Of a stretch of DNA of 64,000 bases, positions 46,578 to 55,160 are shown piece by piece; the stretch's first letter is position 1; each line of letters starts with the position of its first letter. The stretch spans positions 124,001 through 188,000 of the forward strand of contig CAVQYJ010000004.1 in assembly GCA_963718145.1 (NCBI GenBank). Reading direction: 5' to 3'. A program made the translations under genes and the position numbers. The stretch is from UBA7672 sp963718145 (GTDB lineage: Bacteria > Pseudomonadota > Alphaproteobacteria > Caulobacterales > Hyphomonadaceae). The notes beneath the pieces are model-generated. The model was not told the DNA's origin. It ran no database searches and saw only the letters and a program-made list of their open reading frames with translations.

Positions 46578-46834
46578 AGCGGGTTGGTCTTCGGGGCATC
46601 GAGGCCGACTTCGGAGGCGCGGTTGGATAGGTCAGCGCCGCCGCAGAAGATTTTCCCCTCGGTCGCCAGCACGACGGCGCGGGTGTTGGGTTCCTTGTCG
46701 AGGGCTTCCAGCACATCGGCGAGATCGCGCATCAGGTCGACGCTGACCGAATTGTTCGGCGGCTTGCGGATGGTGACGGTCGCGACATGGCCGTCGCGCG
46801 TGATGTGGATGTCGCCGATACGGTCGGTGGTCAT
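46052..46834 (-). CDS. Enoyl-CoA hydratase/isomerase family protein
   Basis: This 260-residue crotonase-fold protein has FCGGADLSNRA and AAVQGAAIGAGLGLALIADFR as the oxyanion-hole loops. FAANFTKLGFHPGFG replaces the usual catalytic-glutamate loop, so the exact reaction is uncertain. ATG 46834 is used; the upstream frame to 46909 is an out-of-frame reading of the next gene. The end of the Rap1a/Tai-like gene lies two bases upstream of this start, so the two are probably cotranscribed. Confidence 0.87.
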   Translation of the reverse strand: MTTDRIGDIHITRDGHVATVTIRKPPNNSVSVDLMRDLADVLEALDKEPNTRAVVLATEGKIFCGGADLSNRASEVGLDAPKTNPLYDQAVRLHATELPIIAAVQGAAIGAGLGLALIADFRIATPEARFAANFTKLGFHPGFGLTHTLPRLVGKQEAALMFLTGRRLKAEEALTIGLVDQVVAQDALLPAAHQLAAEIAENAPLAVRSTRKTLRAELAAAVRSATDREFAEQQWLMKTDDFKEGVKSVAERRPGNFRGR

Positions 46835-46836
46835 GT

Positions 46837-47454
46837 TCACTGGGCAGATGAACAGGCAAACGCCTCTGTCATGGACGAGAAGACCCCAAAGACTGGGCCT
46901 TTGTGCCAATGCTGAGGGTTCCTATCGGCCCAGTTCATGAAGACCTTCACTCGTTGTCCAACTGTCGTTTGTTTGGGCACGCAGAATGGCGGCAACACGT
47001 CTGCCCAGCTAGAGGCGGTTGCTGCTCCAGCAGTTAGGCCGTCCACTATGTTGATACAAACCGCGAAATTGATCGCGTCGTGGTCTGTCCAAGTGTCATC
47101 AGGCTTCTCAGTGCTCCTACAGGCAACAAACAATTCTTGGACGCTCTCTGCTGAAAACTTGATCGTGGGTCTATCTCGCGGTCGAGAATTGGTCGATCCC
47201 GTTGTTGAGGGCGGCGCAGTTGCGGGTCGTTCCGCAGTTTCTTCCTGGGTTCGATTCTGTTGCCCGGCCGCAAGACCACGGGCGAAGCTTTCGAAGGTCG
47301 AACCCCCAGAATTCGGCGTGCGTGCCGGCGGGTCGTCGCGACATACCCACTTGCCTAGTTCCTCTCCGCATCGCGTAGTGGTCTGAGCGTCCGAAAGAGG
47401 GGCGGCACATAGCGCTACAAGTCCAACACACCCTCGAAAGGCAAGCTGCCTCAT
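46837..47454 (-). CDS. Secreted Rap1a/Tai-like domain protein
   Basis: This 205-residue exported protein has a signal peptide ending SDAQ and a Gln/Thr/Pro-rich linker. Its C-terminal half, EELFVACRS with NFAVCINIVDGL, FCVPKQTTVGQRVKVFMNW and MTEAFAC, carries the four-cysteine Rap1a/Tai pattern. Rap1a proteins neutralise type VI secretion amidases in Enterobacteria, but most family members stand alone and have unknown roles, as here. No effector or secretion gene is nearby. Codon use is less GC-biased than neighbours, which could mean recent acquisition. Confidence 0.7.
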   Translation of the reverse strand: MRQLAFRGCVGLVALCAAPLSDAQTTTRCGEELGKWVCRDDPPARTPNSGGSTFESFARGLAAGQQNRTQEETAERPATAPPSTTGSTNSRPRDRPTIKFSAESVQELFVACRSTEKPDDTWTDHDAINFAVCINIVDGLTAGAATASSWADVLPPFCVPKQTTVGQRVKVFMNWADRNPQHWHKGPVFGVFSSMTEAFACSSAQ

Positions 47455-47562
47455 GCTTTTCGTGCTCCTCAGTTAGATCTCGATTCCTCTCAGTCGGCAT
47501 CGGGCGCTAGCCCAAACCTATAGACCGAACCTATCGCTCCTCATAGACGAGCAAGGGCGTGT

Positions 47563-48730
47563 CTACCGCTTCAACCCCAACAAATTCCTCGCCACCACCC
47601 ACTTATGCACCTCGGTCGGGCCGTCGTAGATGCGCATGGTGCGCATTTGCGCTTGCATGAGGGAGAGGGGGAGTTCCTTGGTCATGCCCATGGCGCCGTA
47701 CATCTGCATGGCGTGGTCGAGGACCTCGTAGGCCATCTCGGTGGCGAAGGCCTTCACGGCGGAAACCTCGGTGCGGACGTCGGCCTTTTGATCCAGCTTC
47801 CACGCGGTCTCGTAGGTCATCAGGCGGGCGGCTTTGATCCTGGTGTAGGCGTCGGCGATCCACCACTGGATGGCCTGGCGTTGCGAGAGCGGTTCGCCGA
47901 AGACCACGCGTTGCGGGGCGTATTCGAGCATCATGTCTAGCGCGCGTTGCGCCATGCCGATGGACCATGAAGCCATCTGCAGGCGGCGAGTGGAGAGGCG
48001 CACCTGCATGGGGGCGAAGCCATTGCCTTCCTTGCCGAGGAGGTTGGCGGCGGGCACGCGGCAGTTTTCGAGGGCGACTTCGTAAGTGAACTGGCCGCCG
48101 ATCATCGGGATGCGGCGGAGGACGTTGAAGCCGGGCGTGCCCTTGTCCACGAGGAAGGCCGAGATGCCGCCGCGGGCGCCTTTCTGTTTATCCGTGACGG
48201 CCATGAGGATTGTGAAGTCGGCTTCGGCGGCGCGGCTGATCCAGATCTTGCGGCCGTTGATGACCCACTCGTTGCCCTCTTTGACGGCGCGCGTCGTCAT
48301 CGCGGCGGGGTCGGCGCCGGCGCCGGGCTCGGAAATGCCGATGGCGGAGACGGTGCCGCGCTGGACGTAGGGGGCGAGATAGCGCTCGCGCTGGTCTTCG
48401 TTGACCGTGGCCATCAGCATGCGCAGGTTCGGGCTAGTCGGGAGGCAGGTGGTAGGGGACGCAGGTTTTCCCCATCTCGATGTTGACGCCGATCATGGCG
48501 ACGGCGGGAAGGTCCGCGCCGCCCACATCCTCGGGCGCATCAAGGCCCCAGAGGCCGAGATCGCGCGAGCGGGCGTCGATGCGGTCGCGCTCCTCGTGGG
48601 AGAGATAGGCGCCGTGGCCGGTGGCGTCGCGCTTGAGGACTTCCTGTTCGAGCGGGAGCAGGTTCTCCGCCACGAATTTGGAGACGAGATCCTGCAGGAG
48701 GCGGTGGTCTTCCTCTAGCTCGAAATTCAT
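47563..48730 (-). pseudogene. Acyl-CoA dehydrogenase, frameshifted
   Basis: This FAD-dependent dehydrogenase of fatty or branched acyl-CoA catabolism starts at ATG 48730 (MNFELEEDHRLL) and reads to CVPYHLPPD. A stop then intervenes because of one extra base near 48434-48437. The second frame continues SPNLRMLMATVNEDQRE, AIGISEPGAGADPAAM, VINGRKIWISRA and QMYGAMGMTKELPLSLM, and ends RNLLGLKR. The catalytic base region DGPTEVHKWVVARNLLG is intact. Combined length is normal (about 390). Both halves are conserved, so an assembly indel is likely. Confidence 0.9.
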
Positions 48731-48822
48731 GTGGCTTCCCTGGCTCCAGTCTGGCGCTGGTGAGAGGAGGATGGACCGCTTGCTTGAGGGAGGAAAGGTC
48801 TCTCTCACCACTCATCACAAAG

Positions 48823-49860
48823 TTAGAGACCGAGCTTGTAGAACCGGTTCGCCGCGCCGAAGAAGAGGTCGTCCTTCTCAGCTGCGCTGGCGCCTTTCAC
48901 GGAGAGTTTGAGGGCGTTCCAGAGCGTGGCGTAGTCGCAGCTGAGTTCGTCGACGGGGAAGTTGCTCTCGAACATGGCGCGCTGGGAGCCGAAGGCTTCG
49001 ATACAGGTTTCGATGTAGGGGCCCCATTCCTTCGCGAGCTGTGCTGACGGTGCGCGGGGTTCGGAGAGGCACGAGTCGAAACCGCAGAAGGGCATGGCGA
49101 GGCCGCCGAGCTTGACGTGGACGTTCTCGCACTTGGCGAGCGTGCGGATGTTATCGCGCCAGACGGGGAAGCGTTCCTCGCGCTTGCCCTTGTAGCCGGC
49201 AATGCCCAGCGGCGTGCCGACATGGTCGAGGACGATGCGAGCGTCGGGGAAGGCGCGGGCGAGGTCGATGAGGTCGGGGAGTTGTGGTTCGAGCATCCAG
49301 GCTTCGAAGGTGAGGTCGCGTTTGACCACTTCGGCGAAGCCTTCGCGGAATTTGGCGTCGAGGAAGAGGTTTGCCGCGCGGAGCGCGAGGGGTCCGAGCA
49401 CGGCGCTGTCGGCGTCATGCGAGGCGGTGTGACGGATGCCGCGGAAGCGGCCATTGCCCGCGGCGGTGAGTGCATCCAGCACCTCGCCGGCTTTCACGCC
49501 CTGCATGAGGTCGGCGTGGCCGACAATGCCGGCGCACAAGCGCGAGGGGCCATAGACGCCGCTAGCGGACAGGGCGGCTATGCCGTTGACGAACTCGACT
49601 TCGCCCACGGGCTTCATCGCATCGGGACCGTCCGCGCGATAGGAGGCGCGGCATTCGATGAAGACGGTCGCCACGACATTGTGCCCGGACTTCACGTCGG
49701 CGAGCAGCTCGTCGAGCATGTAGTGGGGCGAGCGCTTCAGCACGTTCTGGAAGGGATGCACGAGCGGGTTGGGCAGGGCGCCGACAAGGTGGCGGCGGTC
49801 CCACAGATGGTGGTGCGGATCGATGATGCGCTGGGCGGGGTCGATGATGGACTCAGGCAT
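48823..49860 (-). CDS. Amidohydrolase family protein (TIM-barrel, PF04909-type)
   Basis: This 345-residue metal-dependent hydrolase has IIDPHHHLWDRRHL (the H-x-H metal site) at the N terminus, VFIECRASY, then FRGIRHTAS, a middle VLDHVGTPLG, and a late SNFPVDELSCDYATLWNAL with the terminal aspartate region. It resembles the lactonase/decarboxylase branch (2-pyrone-4,6-dicarboxylate type). Substrate cannot be assigned. It begins 9 bases downstream of the esterase gene and is probably in one operon with it. Confidence 0.85.
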   Translation of the reverse strand: MPESIIDPAQRIIDPHHHLWDRRHLVGALPNPLVHPFQNVLKRSPHYMLDELLADVKSGHNVVATVFIECRASYRADGPDAMKPVGEVEFVNGIAALSASGVYGPSRLCAGIVGHADLMQGVKAGEVLDALTAAGNGRFRGIRHTASHDADSAVLGPLALRAANLFLDAKFREGFAEVVKRDLTFEAWMLEPQLPDLIDLARAFPDARIVLDHVGTPLGIAGYKGKREERFPVWRDNIRTLAKCENVHVKLGGLAMPFCGFDSCLSEPRAPSAQLAKEWGPYIETCIEAFGSQRAMFESNFPVDELSCDYATLWNALKLSVKGASAAEKDDLFFGAANRFYKLGL

Positions 49861-49869
49861 GTCGCATCT

Positions 49870-51553
49870 CTACTGCCCGGACGGCGCAGTCCGGGTGGAC
49901 GGCGTCACATAGGTCGCGGGCTTCAGCGGCGAAGCGGGCCGCGCGACGACGTACATCTCCCACGCGATCTTCTTCTCGAGGCCCATTGGGTCGTCGCCGA
50001 TGCGGTCGAGCGTGCCATGGTTGCGGCCGTCCATCCAGAAGAAGTCGGCTTTCGCGTCGAGTTTCTGCATTTCCTGGTCGAGCAGCAGCGCCGCTTCGTC
50101 GAGGTGGAAGGTATCGAGCGTGCCCATGATCAGGTGAATCTTGCCGTCGAGCACCGGCTTCATCGAAGTCCAGTCGCGGCGGATGATGTGGCTGATGTCG
50201 AAATGGTCGCGCCAGTACCTCGCGACAACGGGATCGACCTTGCCGGTGGCGCGGTCGAACAGGGGCTGGGGGCGGCCATCCTGGCCACGCGGGGAGAAGA
50301 CCCAGTCGAAACTGTCGATCTGGCCGCCGTAGTCGCCGAGCACATTCTCGCGCTGTGCGTAGTCCCTGAACGATGTCGTTTCCTTGCCGGAGGGATCGCG
50401 CACGAGATATTGCGGCGAGCCGTCGGGGCGCACATAGGCGTTGGCGTTCTCGCGATAGATGTCGATGCCGGTGAAGGAGCGGAAGTCGACGGGATCAGGC
50501 GCGCGGGCCCATGTGCCGCCGAAGACGTTCGGGTAGCGCACCTGCTGCCAGATCGCGAACCAGCCGCCGGAGGAATGCCCGGTGGTGAAGCGCCCCGAAG
50601 GCTTCGTGTCCATACGGTATTGAGTTTCAAGCCACGGGATCAGCTCTTCGGTGAGGGCGAGGCCCCACGGGCCGGTGTTCACCGAATCTGCGAACTCGTG
50701 CGTGCCCCAGGGCGAAGAGTGATCAAGGAAGACGCGGATCATCGGCGGCGTCTCGCCCGACTTCATCATGGCGTAGTGGCGGCGCGCGGTCGGCGGCAGG
50801 CTGGCGAGCGAGGCGCCGAAGCCTTCCGTGCGGTAGACCGTCGGGTGTTTCTCGCGGCTCGATTCGTAGTCGGGCGGCAGCAGGACGTAGCCGCGAATGT
50901 GGATCGGCTTGCCCCAGAATTCGGACAGGGACGGGCTGACGAAATCGATCGGCTTGATGTTGGCGTCGGCTTCGGTGGCGGGCGGTGTGACCTGTGCGGA
51001 AGGCGTGGTCGCGTTCGGGTTTGCGCCGCGGACCACCTCGCGCTCTGGTTTCAGCGTGATGCTGACAGGCCCAGCGGCGGGCAACATCATCCTGACCGGC
51101 ACGCTTGTGAAGTCGTTGTCCGCGATCGGCGAAGCGATAGGCGGCGTTGCCGTTGGTGTCGAGGCGCACCTGCACCCAGTATTCGCCGGGCTCGATGCGC
51201 GAGAAAGGACGCGGATAGGCGAGCATGTCGGCGTCGAGGCGCGTGGCTTCGGCGGGCGTCACCAGCGGCGCCGCCTGCGCAGCGACGAGGCCGCCGCCGG
51301 AGGAGAGCGTCGCGGGATATGCCAAAGCGGGCGACAGGCGAACAGACGATGCCGGCGCCGCGACGACGATCAGGCGGCCGGACTGTGGATCATTGCCGGG
51401 GGCCAGCAGGACGTTGAAGGTCTGTGGGTCCGCCCCGATTGCGGGTGGCGGCATCGGCACAGGGGGAGCGGCGGCCGCGGCCTGCGGAGCTTCGGCAGGC
51501 GTGGCGCAACCGGCAAGCGCAGCCGCCGCCAGCGCGAGGATTATCTTCCGCAT
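49870..51553 (-). pseudogene. Enterochelin-esterase-like lipoprotein hydrolase, frameshifted
   Basis: This is an alpha/beta hydrolase resembling the ferric enterobactin esterase family. ATG 51553 follows GGGAGGG and begins a lipobox LAGCATP. The first frame reads through GEYWVQVRLDTNGNAAYRFAD. After about 51127 the second frame continues DNDFTSVPVRMMLPAAGPVS, RGYVLLPPDYESSREKHPTVY, TTGHSSGGWFAIWQ (nucleophile Ser) and FFWMDGRNHGTLDR (His). One base must be added or removed to join them. A normal N-terminal carbohydrate-binding-like domain precedes the esterase. Substrate unknown. Confidence 0.83.
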
Positions 51554-51624
51554 CGATCCCTCCCGAAACCGGCGGAGCATCCGTCAATTTCCGTGGCATG
51601 GATAGGGGCGGCCGAAACCCGGGG

Positions 51625-52236
51625 TCAGTTGTGACGGGCCTTGTACCAGGTCACGAAGTCGCGCGCCCTGGCTTCCGCTTCGGCCTCGACATCCTGCCAG
51701 CCGAAGAGATAGCGCTGGGCGAATCCCAGCACGCCCCACGACTTGTACTGCTCGATGTGATGCATCTCGTGTGACCAAAGGGCGACGTTCTGCACATAAC
51801 CCTCGTCCTTGAAGACGATGGTATCGACAAGGGTCACGGCTGCAGCCTTGCCGTTGCGGATCGCAAAGCCGGCGAGGCCGGCAGGCGATGTGTCGCCGAC
51901 CGTGTAGCGCACATTTTCCAGAACCTCGGTCGGATAGAACGGGACGAGGGCGTCGCGGATCTCGTCGGGTATCGGCCTGGAAGACAAGCGGGCGGAGTCG
52001 CGCGAGCGCTTGAGGGCGTTCTCGAATGTCTGCGAGATTACATTGGCCCCAAACTGGGCTTGGGTCACAACAAACGATCCGGCGAACTTGGCGAGCAAGG
52101 CGCGCTTGTGGCCCGGCTCGCCCGGGCCGGGCTCGTCCGGGCTGACCTGGGCTGTGGCGGGCAGGGCCAGGAGGCCTGCGAGGATCGCGAATGACAACTT
52201 GCGGAGCAACGGGAACCCCCGGGACTTGGCGCTCAT
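51625..52236 (-). CDS. Secreted DUF4157-like zinc metallopeptidase domain protein
   Basis: This 203-residue protein has an N-terminal hydrophobic signal (LSFAILAGLLALPATAQ) and the zinc-binding motif WSHEMHHIEQY. RPIPDEIRDALVPFYP, then GFAIRNGKAAAVTLVDTIVF, match the DUF4157/eCIS-core type fold, in which an early Pro-rich loop and a H-E-x-x-H helix are typical. Proteolysis is not proven for the family. No contractile-injection genes are nearby. Confidence 0.72.
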   Translation of the reverse strand: MSAKSRGFPLLRKLSFAILAGLLALPATAQVSPDEPGPGEPGHKRALLAKFAGSFVVTQAQFGANVISQTFENALKRSRDSARLSSRPIPDEIRDALVPFYPTEVLENVRYTVGDTSPAGLAGFAIRNGKAAAVTLVDTIVFKDEGYVQNVALWSHEMHHIEQYKSWGVLGFAQRYLFGWQDVEAEAEARARDFVTWYKARHN

Positions 52237-52347
52237 GAACCGTCAGATGCGGGATCAGTCATGAATGGGTCCTGAATGTGGCGGGGCTGCAATGTGGCGG
52301 CGCCGGGAGCTGCTCGGCCGCGTGGCGGCGTTCAGAGGCGCGGATTT

Positions 52348-52884
52348 TCAGCCCATCGCCCAGGCTTCGGCGCGAGCGCGGCAGGCGAGTAGCCACGGCT
52401 CCTTGTGAACATTGTAGGCTTGCGTGTCGCCCGGGTGGGCGGCGGCGGCTTCGCGCTTGGCGGTTTCGTAGCCGCGCGCCTCGTCTGGATGGGCGCGGAG
52501 ATAGTCGCGGAAGACCAGCATGCGTGCGATCTCCCGATCGCCCTCGGCCAGGCAATGCGCGTGGAAGCGGCGGACGCCGGCGACATCGCGCGGGCAATAG
52601 CGGCGACCGGGAATGCCGAACTCGCCGCGCCACACATAGCCCAGCGCCTCGACCTGGGGCCGGCGGGCGTCGAGCGCCGCGAGGCTGCGCACCATGGGCA
52701 ACAGGTCGATGACCGGCTTTGCAACGATGCCGGGGATGGCGGTCGAGCCGACATGCTCGATGCGGATCAGCGTGGGGCCGATGGCTTGCGCGATACGCTG
52801 TGATTCGGCGGCGGCTTGCGCTGCCCATGTGGGGTCGTGCCGGACAAGATGGACGGGGCGTCGATTGCTGGAGACGTCAGGCAT
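52348..52884 (-). CDS. GrpB family protein (nucleotidyltransferase-like)
   Basis: This 178-residue protein has the UPF0157/GrpB pattern: VHLVRHDPTWAAQA, IEHVGSTAIPGIVAKPVIDLLPMV, FGIPGRRYC and RFHAHCLAEGDREI. The GS-x-A-I-P-G segment followed by aspartate resembles the active site of the nucleotidyltransferase superfamily, but the reaction is not established. It begins 3 bases after the uvrC stop on the same strand, so it is probably translated from the uvrC transcript. Confidence 0.88.
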   Translation of the reverse strand: MPDVSSNRRPVHLVRHDPTWAAQAAAESQRIAQAIGPTLIRIEHVGSTAIPGIVAKPVIDLLPMVRSLAALDARRPQVEALGYVWRGEFGIPGRRYCPRDVAGVRRFHAHCLAEGDREIARMLVFRDYLRAHPDEARGYETAKREAAAAHPGDTQAYNVHKEPWLLACRARAEAWAMG

Positions 52885-52887
52885 GCG

Positions 52888-55050
52888 TCACCCCCCGCCA
52901 TGGAAGTGGTCATAGATCCGCTGCGCCAGCGCGGCGTTGACGCCTTCGACGGTCTGCAGGTCCTCGGCGGTGGCGCGGCTGACGCCCTTGGCGGAACCGA
53001 AGCGGTGGAGCAGGGCCTTCTTGCGGCGCACGCCGATGCCCGCGATTTCATCGAGCGGGTTCTGCCCGGCGATCGCGGCTGAGCGTTTTGCCCTGTGGGC
53101 GCCGATGGCCCAGCGGTGCGCCTCGTCGCGCAGGCGCTGGAGATAGTAGAGCGCGGGATCGTTGGGAGGGAGCTGGAAGGGCTGGCGGTTCGGGCGGAAG
53201 AACTGCTCGCGGCCGGCATTGCGGTCCGGCCCCTTGGCGATGGCGACGAGGTTGAGTTCGCCCTCGGCGAAACCGACTTCGGCGATGGCTTCGCGCACGG
53301 CGGAAAGCTGGCCGAGGCCGCCATCGATGAGGACAAGATCGGGCCAGGCGTCGGCGCGGCGGCGGGGGGAATTGCCTCCCTCACTCGAAGAGTGGGGGAG
53401 GTGGATCGACGGCGAAGCCGGCGAGACGGAGGGGGTCTCGATGTTGAGCACGGAAGGAGAGACCCCCTCCGTCGTCTGCCCCTGCGGGTCAGCCGCCACC
53501 TCCCCCGGTTGCGTTGCAACCGGTGGAGGCAAGGCTTCGGCCTCTGCCGCGTAGAGCGCGTCGATTTCTTCCTGTTCCTTCTTGAGCCTCCCGAACCTGC
53601 GGCGCATCACCTCGCGCATCATGGCGAAGTCGTCGCCTGGCTCTATGCCTTCGTCCTTGATGTTGAACTTGCGGTAGCTGGTCTTCTCGAAGCCTTCCGG
53701 CCCCGCGACGATCATGCCGCCGACCATGTTCGTGCCCATGATGTGGGAGTTGTCATAGACCTCGATGCGCCTCGGCAGGTCGGGCAGGTCGAACACTTTC
53801 TGGACGGCGGCGAAGATCTTCTGCTGGCTCTGTGTTTCGGCGAGGCGGCGGCCGAGCGCTTCTCGGGCGTTGAGCTGGGCCTGCTCGACGATGCGCAGCT
53901 TCTCGCCGCGCTGGGGCGTGCGGATCTCGACCTTGTGGTCTGCCTTCAGTTCCAGCGCCTCGGTGATGAGGTCGACCTCCTCGATGTCGTGGCTGAGGAG
54001 GATCATCTTCGGCACGGGCCGCTCGTCGTAGAACTGGGCGAGGAAGGCGGCGAGGATCTGCTCGGCCGTGTCTTCCTTGTCGTGCTTGGGATACCAGACG
54101 GTGGCGCCCCAGTTCTGGCCGGCGCGGAAGAAGAACGCCTGCACGGCAGACTGCCCCGCCTCGCAATGGATGGCGAAGACATCGGCTTCGACGAGGCCTT
54201 CGGGATTGATGTTCTGCGACTGGCGGACGGCGGCCAGCGCCCGGATGCGGTCGCGCAGGCGTGCGGCGCGTTCGTAGTCGGTGGCTTGCGCCGCTCTCTC
54301 CATCTGCTGTGCGAGTTGGTCCTGCAGCGTCTCGGCGTCGCCATTGAGGAAGCGCTCTGCCTCCCGGACAAGGTCGCGGTATTCATCGAGCGGGATGAGG
54401 CCGACGCAGGGCGCCGAGCACCGGCCCATCTGGTGGAGCATGCAGGGGCGGGATCGGGTCGCGTAGATGTTGTCGGTGCAGGTGCGCAGGAGGAAGACCT
54501 TCTGCAGCGTGTCGAGCGTGTGGTCGACCGCTCCTGCTGACGCAAAAGGACCGAAATACTGCCCCTTGATCTTCTTGGCGCCGCGGTGCTTGAGCGCCTG
54601 GGGCGCTTCATGATCCTCGCGGATGAGGATGTGGGGGAAGCTCTTGTCGTCGCGCAGGATGATGTTGAAGCGCGGCTTCAGTCGCTTGATCAGGTTGGCT
54701 TCGAGGAGGAGAGCTTCCGTCTCGCTGGCCGTGACCACGAATTCCATGGTGCGGGTGAGCGAGATCATGCGGGCGATGCGCTGGGTGTGGCCGCCTAGCT
54801 TGGCATAGCTGCCGACGCGCGCCTTCAGGTTGCGGGCCTTGCCGACATAAAGCAGCTCCGCGCCTTCCCCGAACATGCGATAGACGCCGGGCTTGCCGGG
54901 CAGGCGGCGGAGATTGTCCTTGATGACGTCAGGCCCGATCAGCCGCACGCCGGGCGCCGGGTCGGCGTCGGGCTCGTGGGGAGAGGCGATCTCCTCGATA
55001 TCGGGCGCATCGGCTTCCGGCGCGTCTTCAGGGGTTTCGGGCGAGTCCAT
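52888..55050 (-). CDS. uvrC: Excinuclease ABC subunit UvrC, with an in-frame palindromic insertion
   Basis: UvrC makes both incisions in nucleotide excision repair. The GIY-YIG domain is seen as LPGKPGVYRMFGEGAELLYV and GKARNLKARVGSY, followed by FGPFASAGAV, the four-cysteine region around CMLHQMGRCSAPC, UVR-like helices, the RNase H-like nuclease (IEVYDNSHIMGTNMVGGMIV, DLVLIDGGLGQLSAV), and a C-terminal double HhH. ATG 55050 is chosen; upstream frame is low-complexity. The protein is 720 residues, about 80-100 more than usual. Roughly 54 residues (about 507-560) come from a palindromic repeat translated within the linker before the nuclease half. Confidence 0.95.
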   Translation of the reverse strand: MDSPETPEDAPEADAPDIEEIASPHEPDADPAPGVRLIGPDVIKDNLRRLPGKPGVYRMFGEGAELLYVGKARNLKARVGSYAKLGGHTQRIARMISLTRTMEFVVTASETEALLLEANLIKRLKPRFNIILRDDKSFPHILIREDHEAPQALKHRGAKKIKGQYFGPFASAGAVDHTLDTLQKVFLLRTCTDNIYATRSRPCMLHQMGRCSAPCVGLIPLDEYRDLVREAERFLNGDAETLQDQLAQQMERAAQATDYERAARLRDRIRALAAVRQSQNINPEGLVEADVFAIHCEAGQSAVQAFFFRAGQNWGATVWYPKHDKEDTAEQILAAFLAQFYDERPVPKMILLSHDIEEVDLITEALELKADHKVEIRTPQRGEKLRIVEQAQLNAREALGRRLAETQSQQKIFAAVQKVFDLPDLPRRIEVYDNSHIMGTNMVGGMIVAGPEGFEKTSYRKFNIKDEGIEPGDDFAMMREVMRRRFGRLKKEQEEIDALYAAEAEALPPPVATQPGEVAADPQGQTTEGVSPSVLNIETPSVSPASPSIHLPHSSSEGGNSPRRRADAWPDLVLIDGGLGQLSAVREAIAEVGFAEGELNLVAIAKGPDRNAGREQFFRPNRQPFQLPPNDPALYYLQRLRDEAHRWAIGAHRAKRSAAIAGQNPLDEIAGIGVRRKKALLHRFGSAKGVSRATAEDLQTVEGVNAALAQRIYDHFHGGG
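53372..53532. repeat. Palindromic repeat inserted in the uvrC coding region
   Basis: Paired arms are nested around 53449: TTGCCTCC (53372-53379) with GGAGGCAA (53525-53532), GGGGGAGGTGG (53394-53404) with CCACCTCCCCC (53496-53506), and GACGGAGGGGGTCTC (53425-53439) with GAGACCCCCTCCGTC (53459-53473), the last two exact. Small side hairpins (ACTC/GAGT, GGTTGC/GCAACC) stand between arms. The element reads through uvrC without a stop, adding a Pro/Ser/Thr-rich segment. It resembles the Rickettsia-type palindromic elements that sit inside genes. Confidence 0.8.
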
Positions 55051-55160
55051 GCGCCATAGGTAAGCGAGGCCGGGCGCAGGTTCAAACCATCGGGGGCGTG
55101 ATTTGCGGGGCGCTGCGGCACATGCTTTGTCAGCAGGAAACATGTCCCGGGATGGATGAA

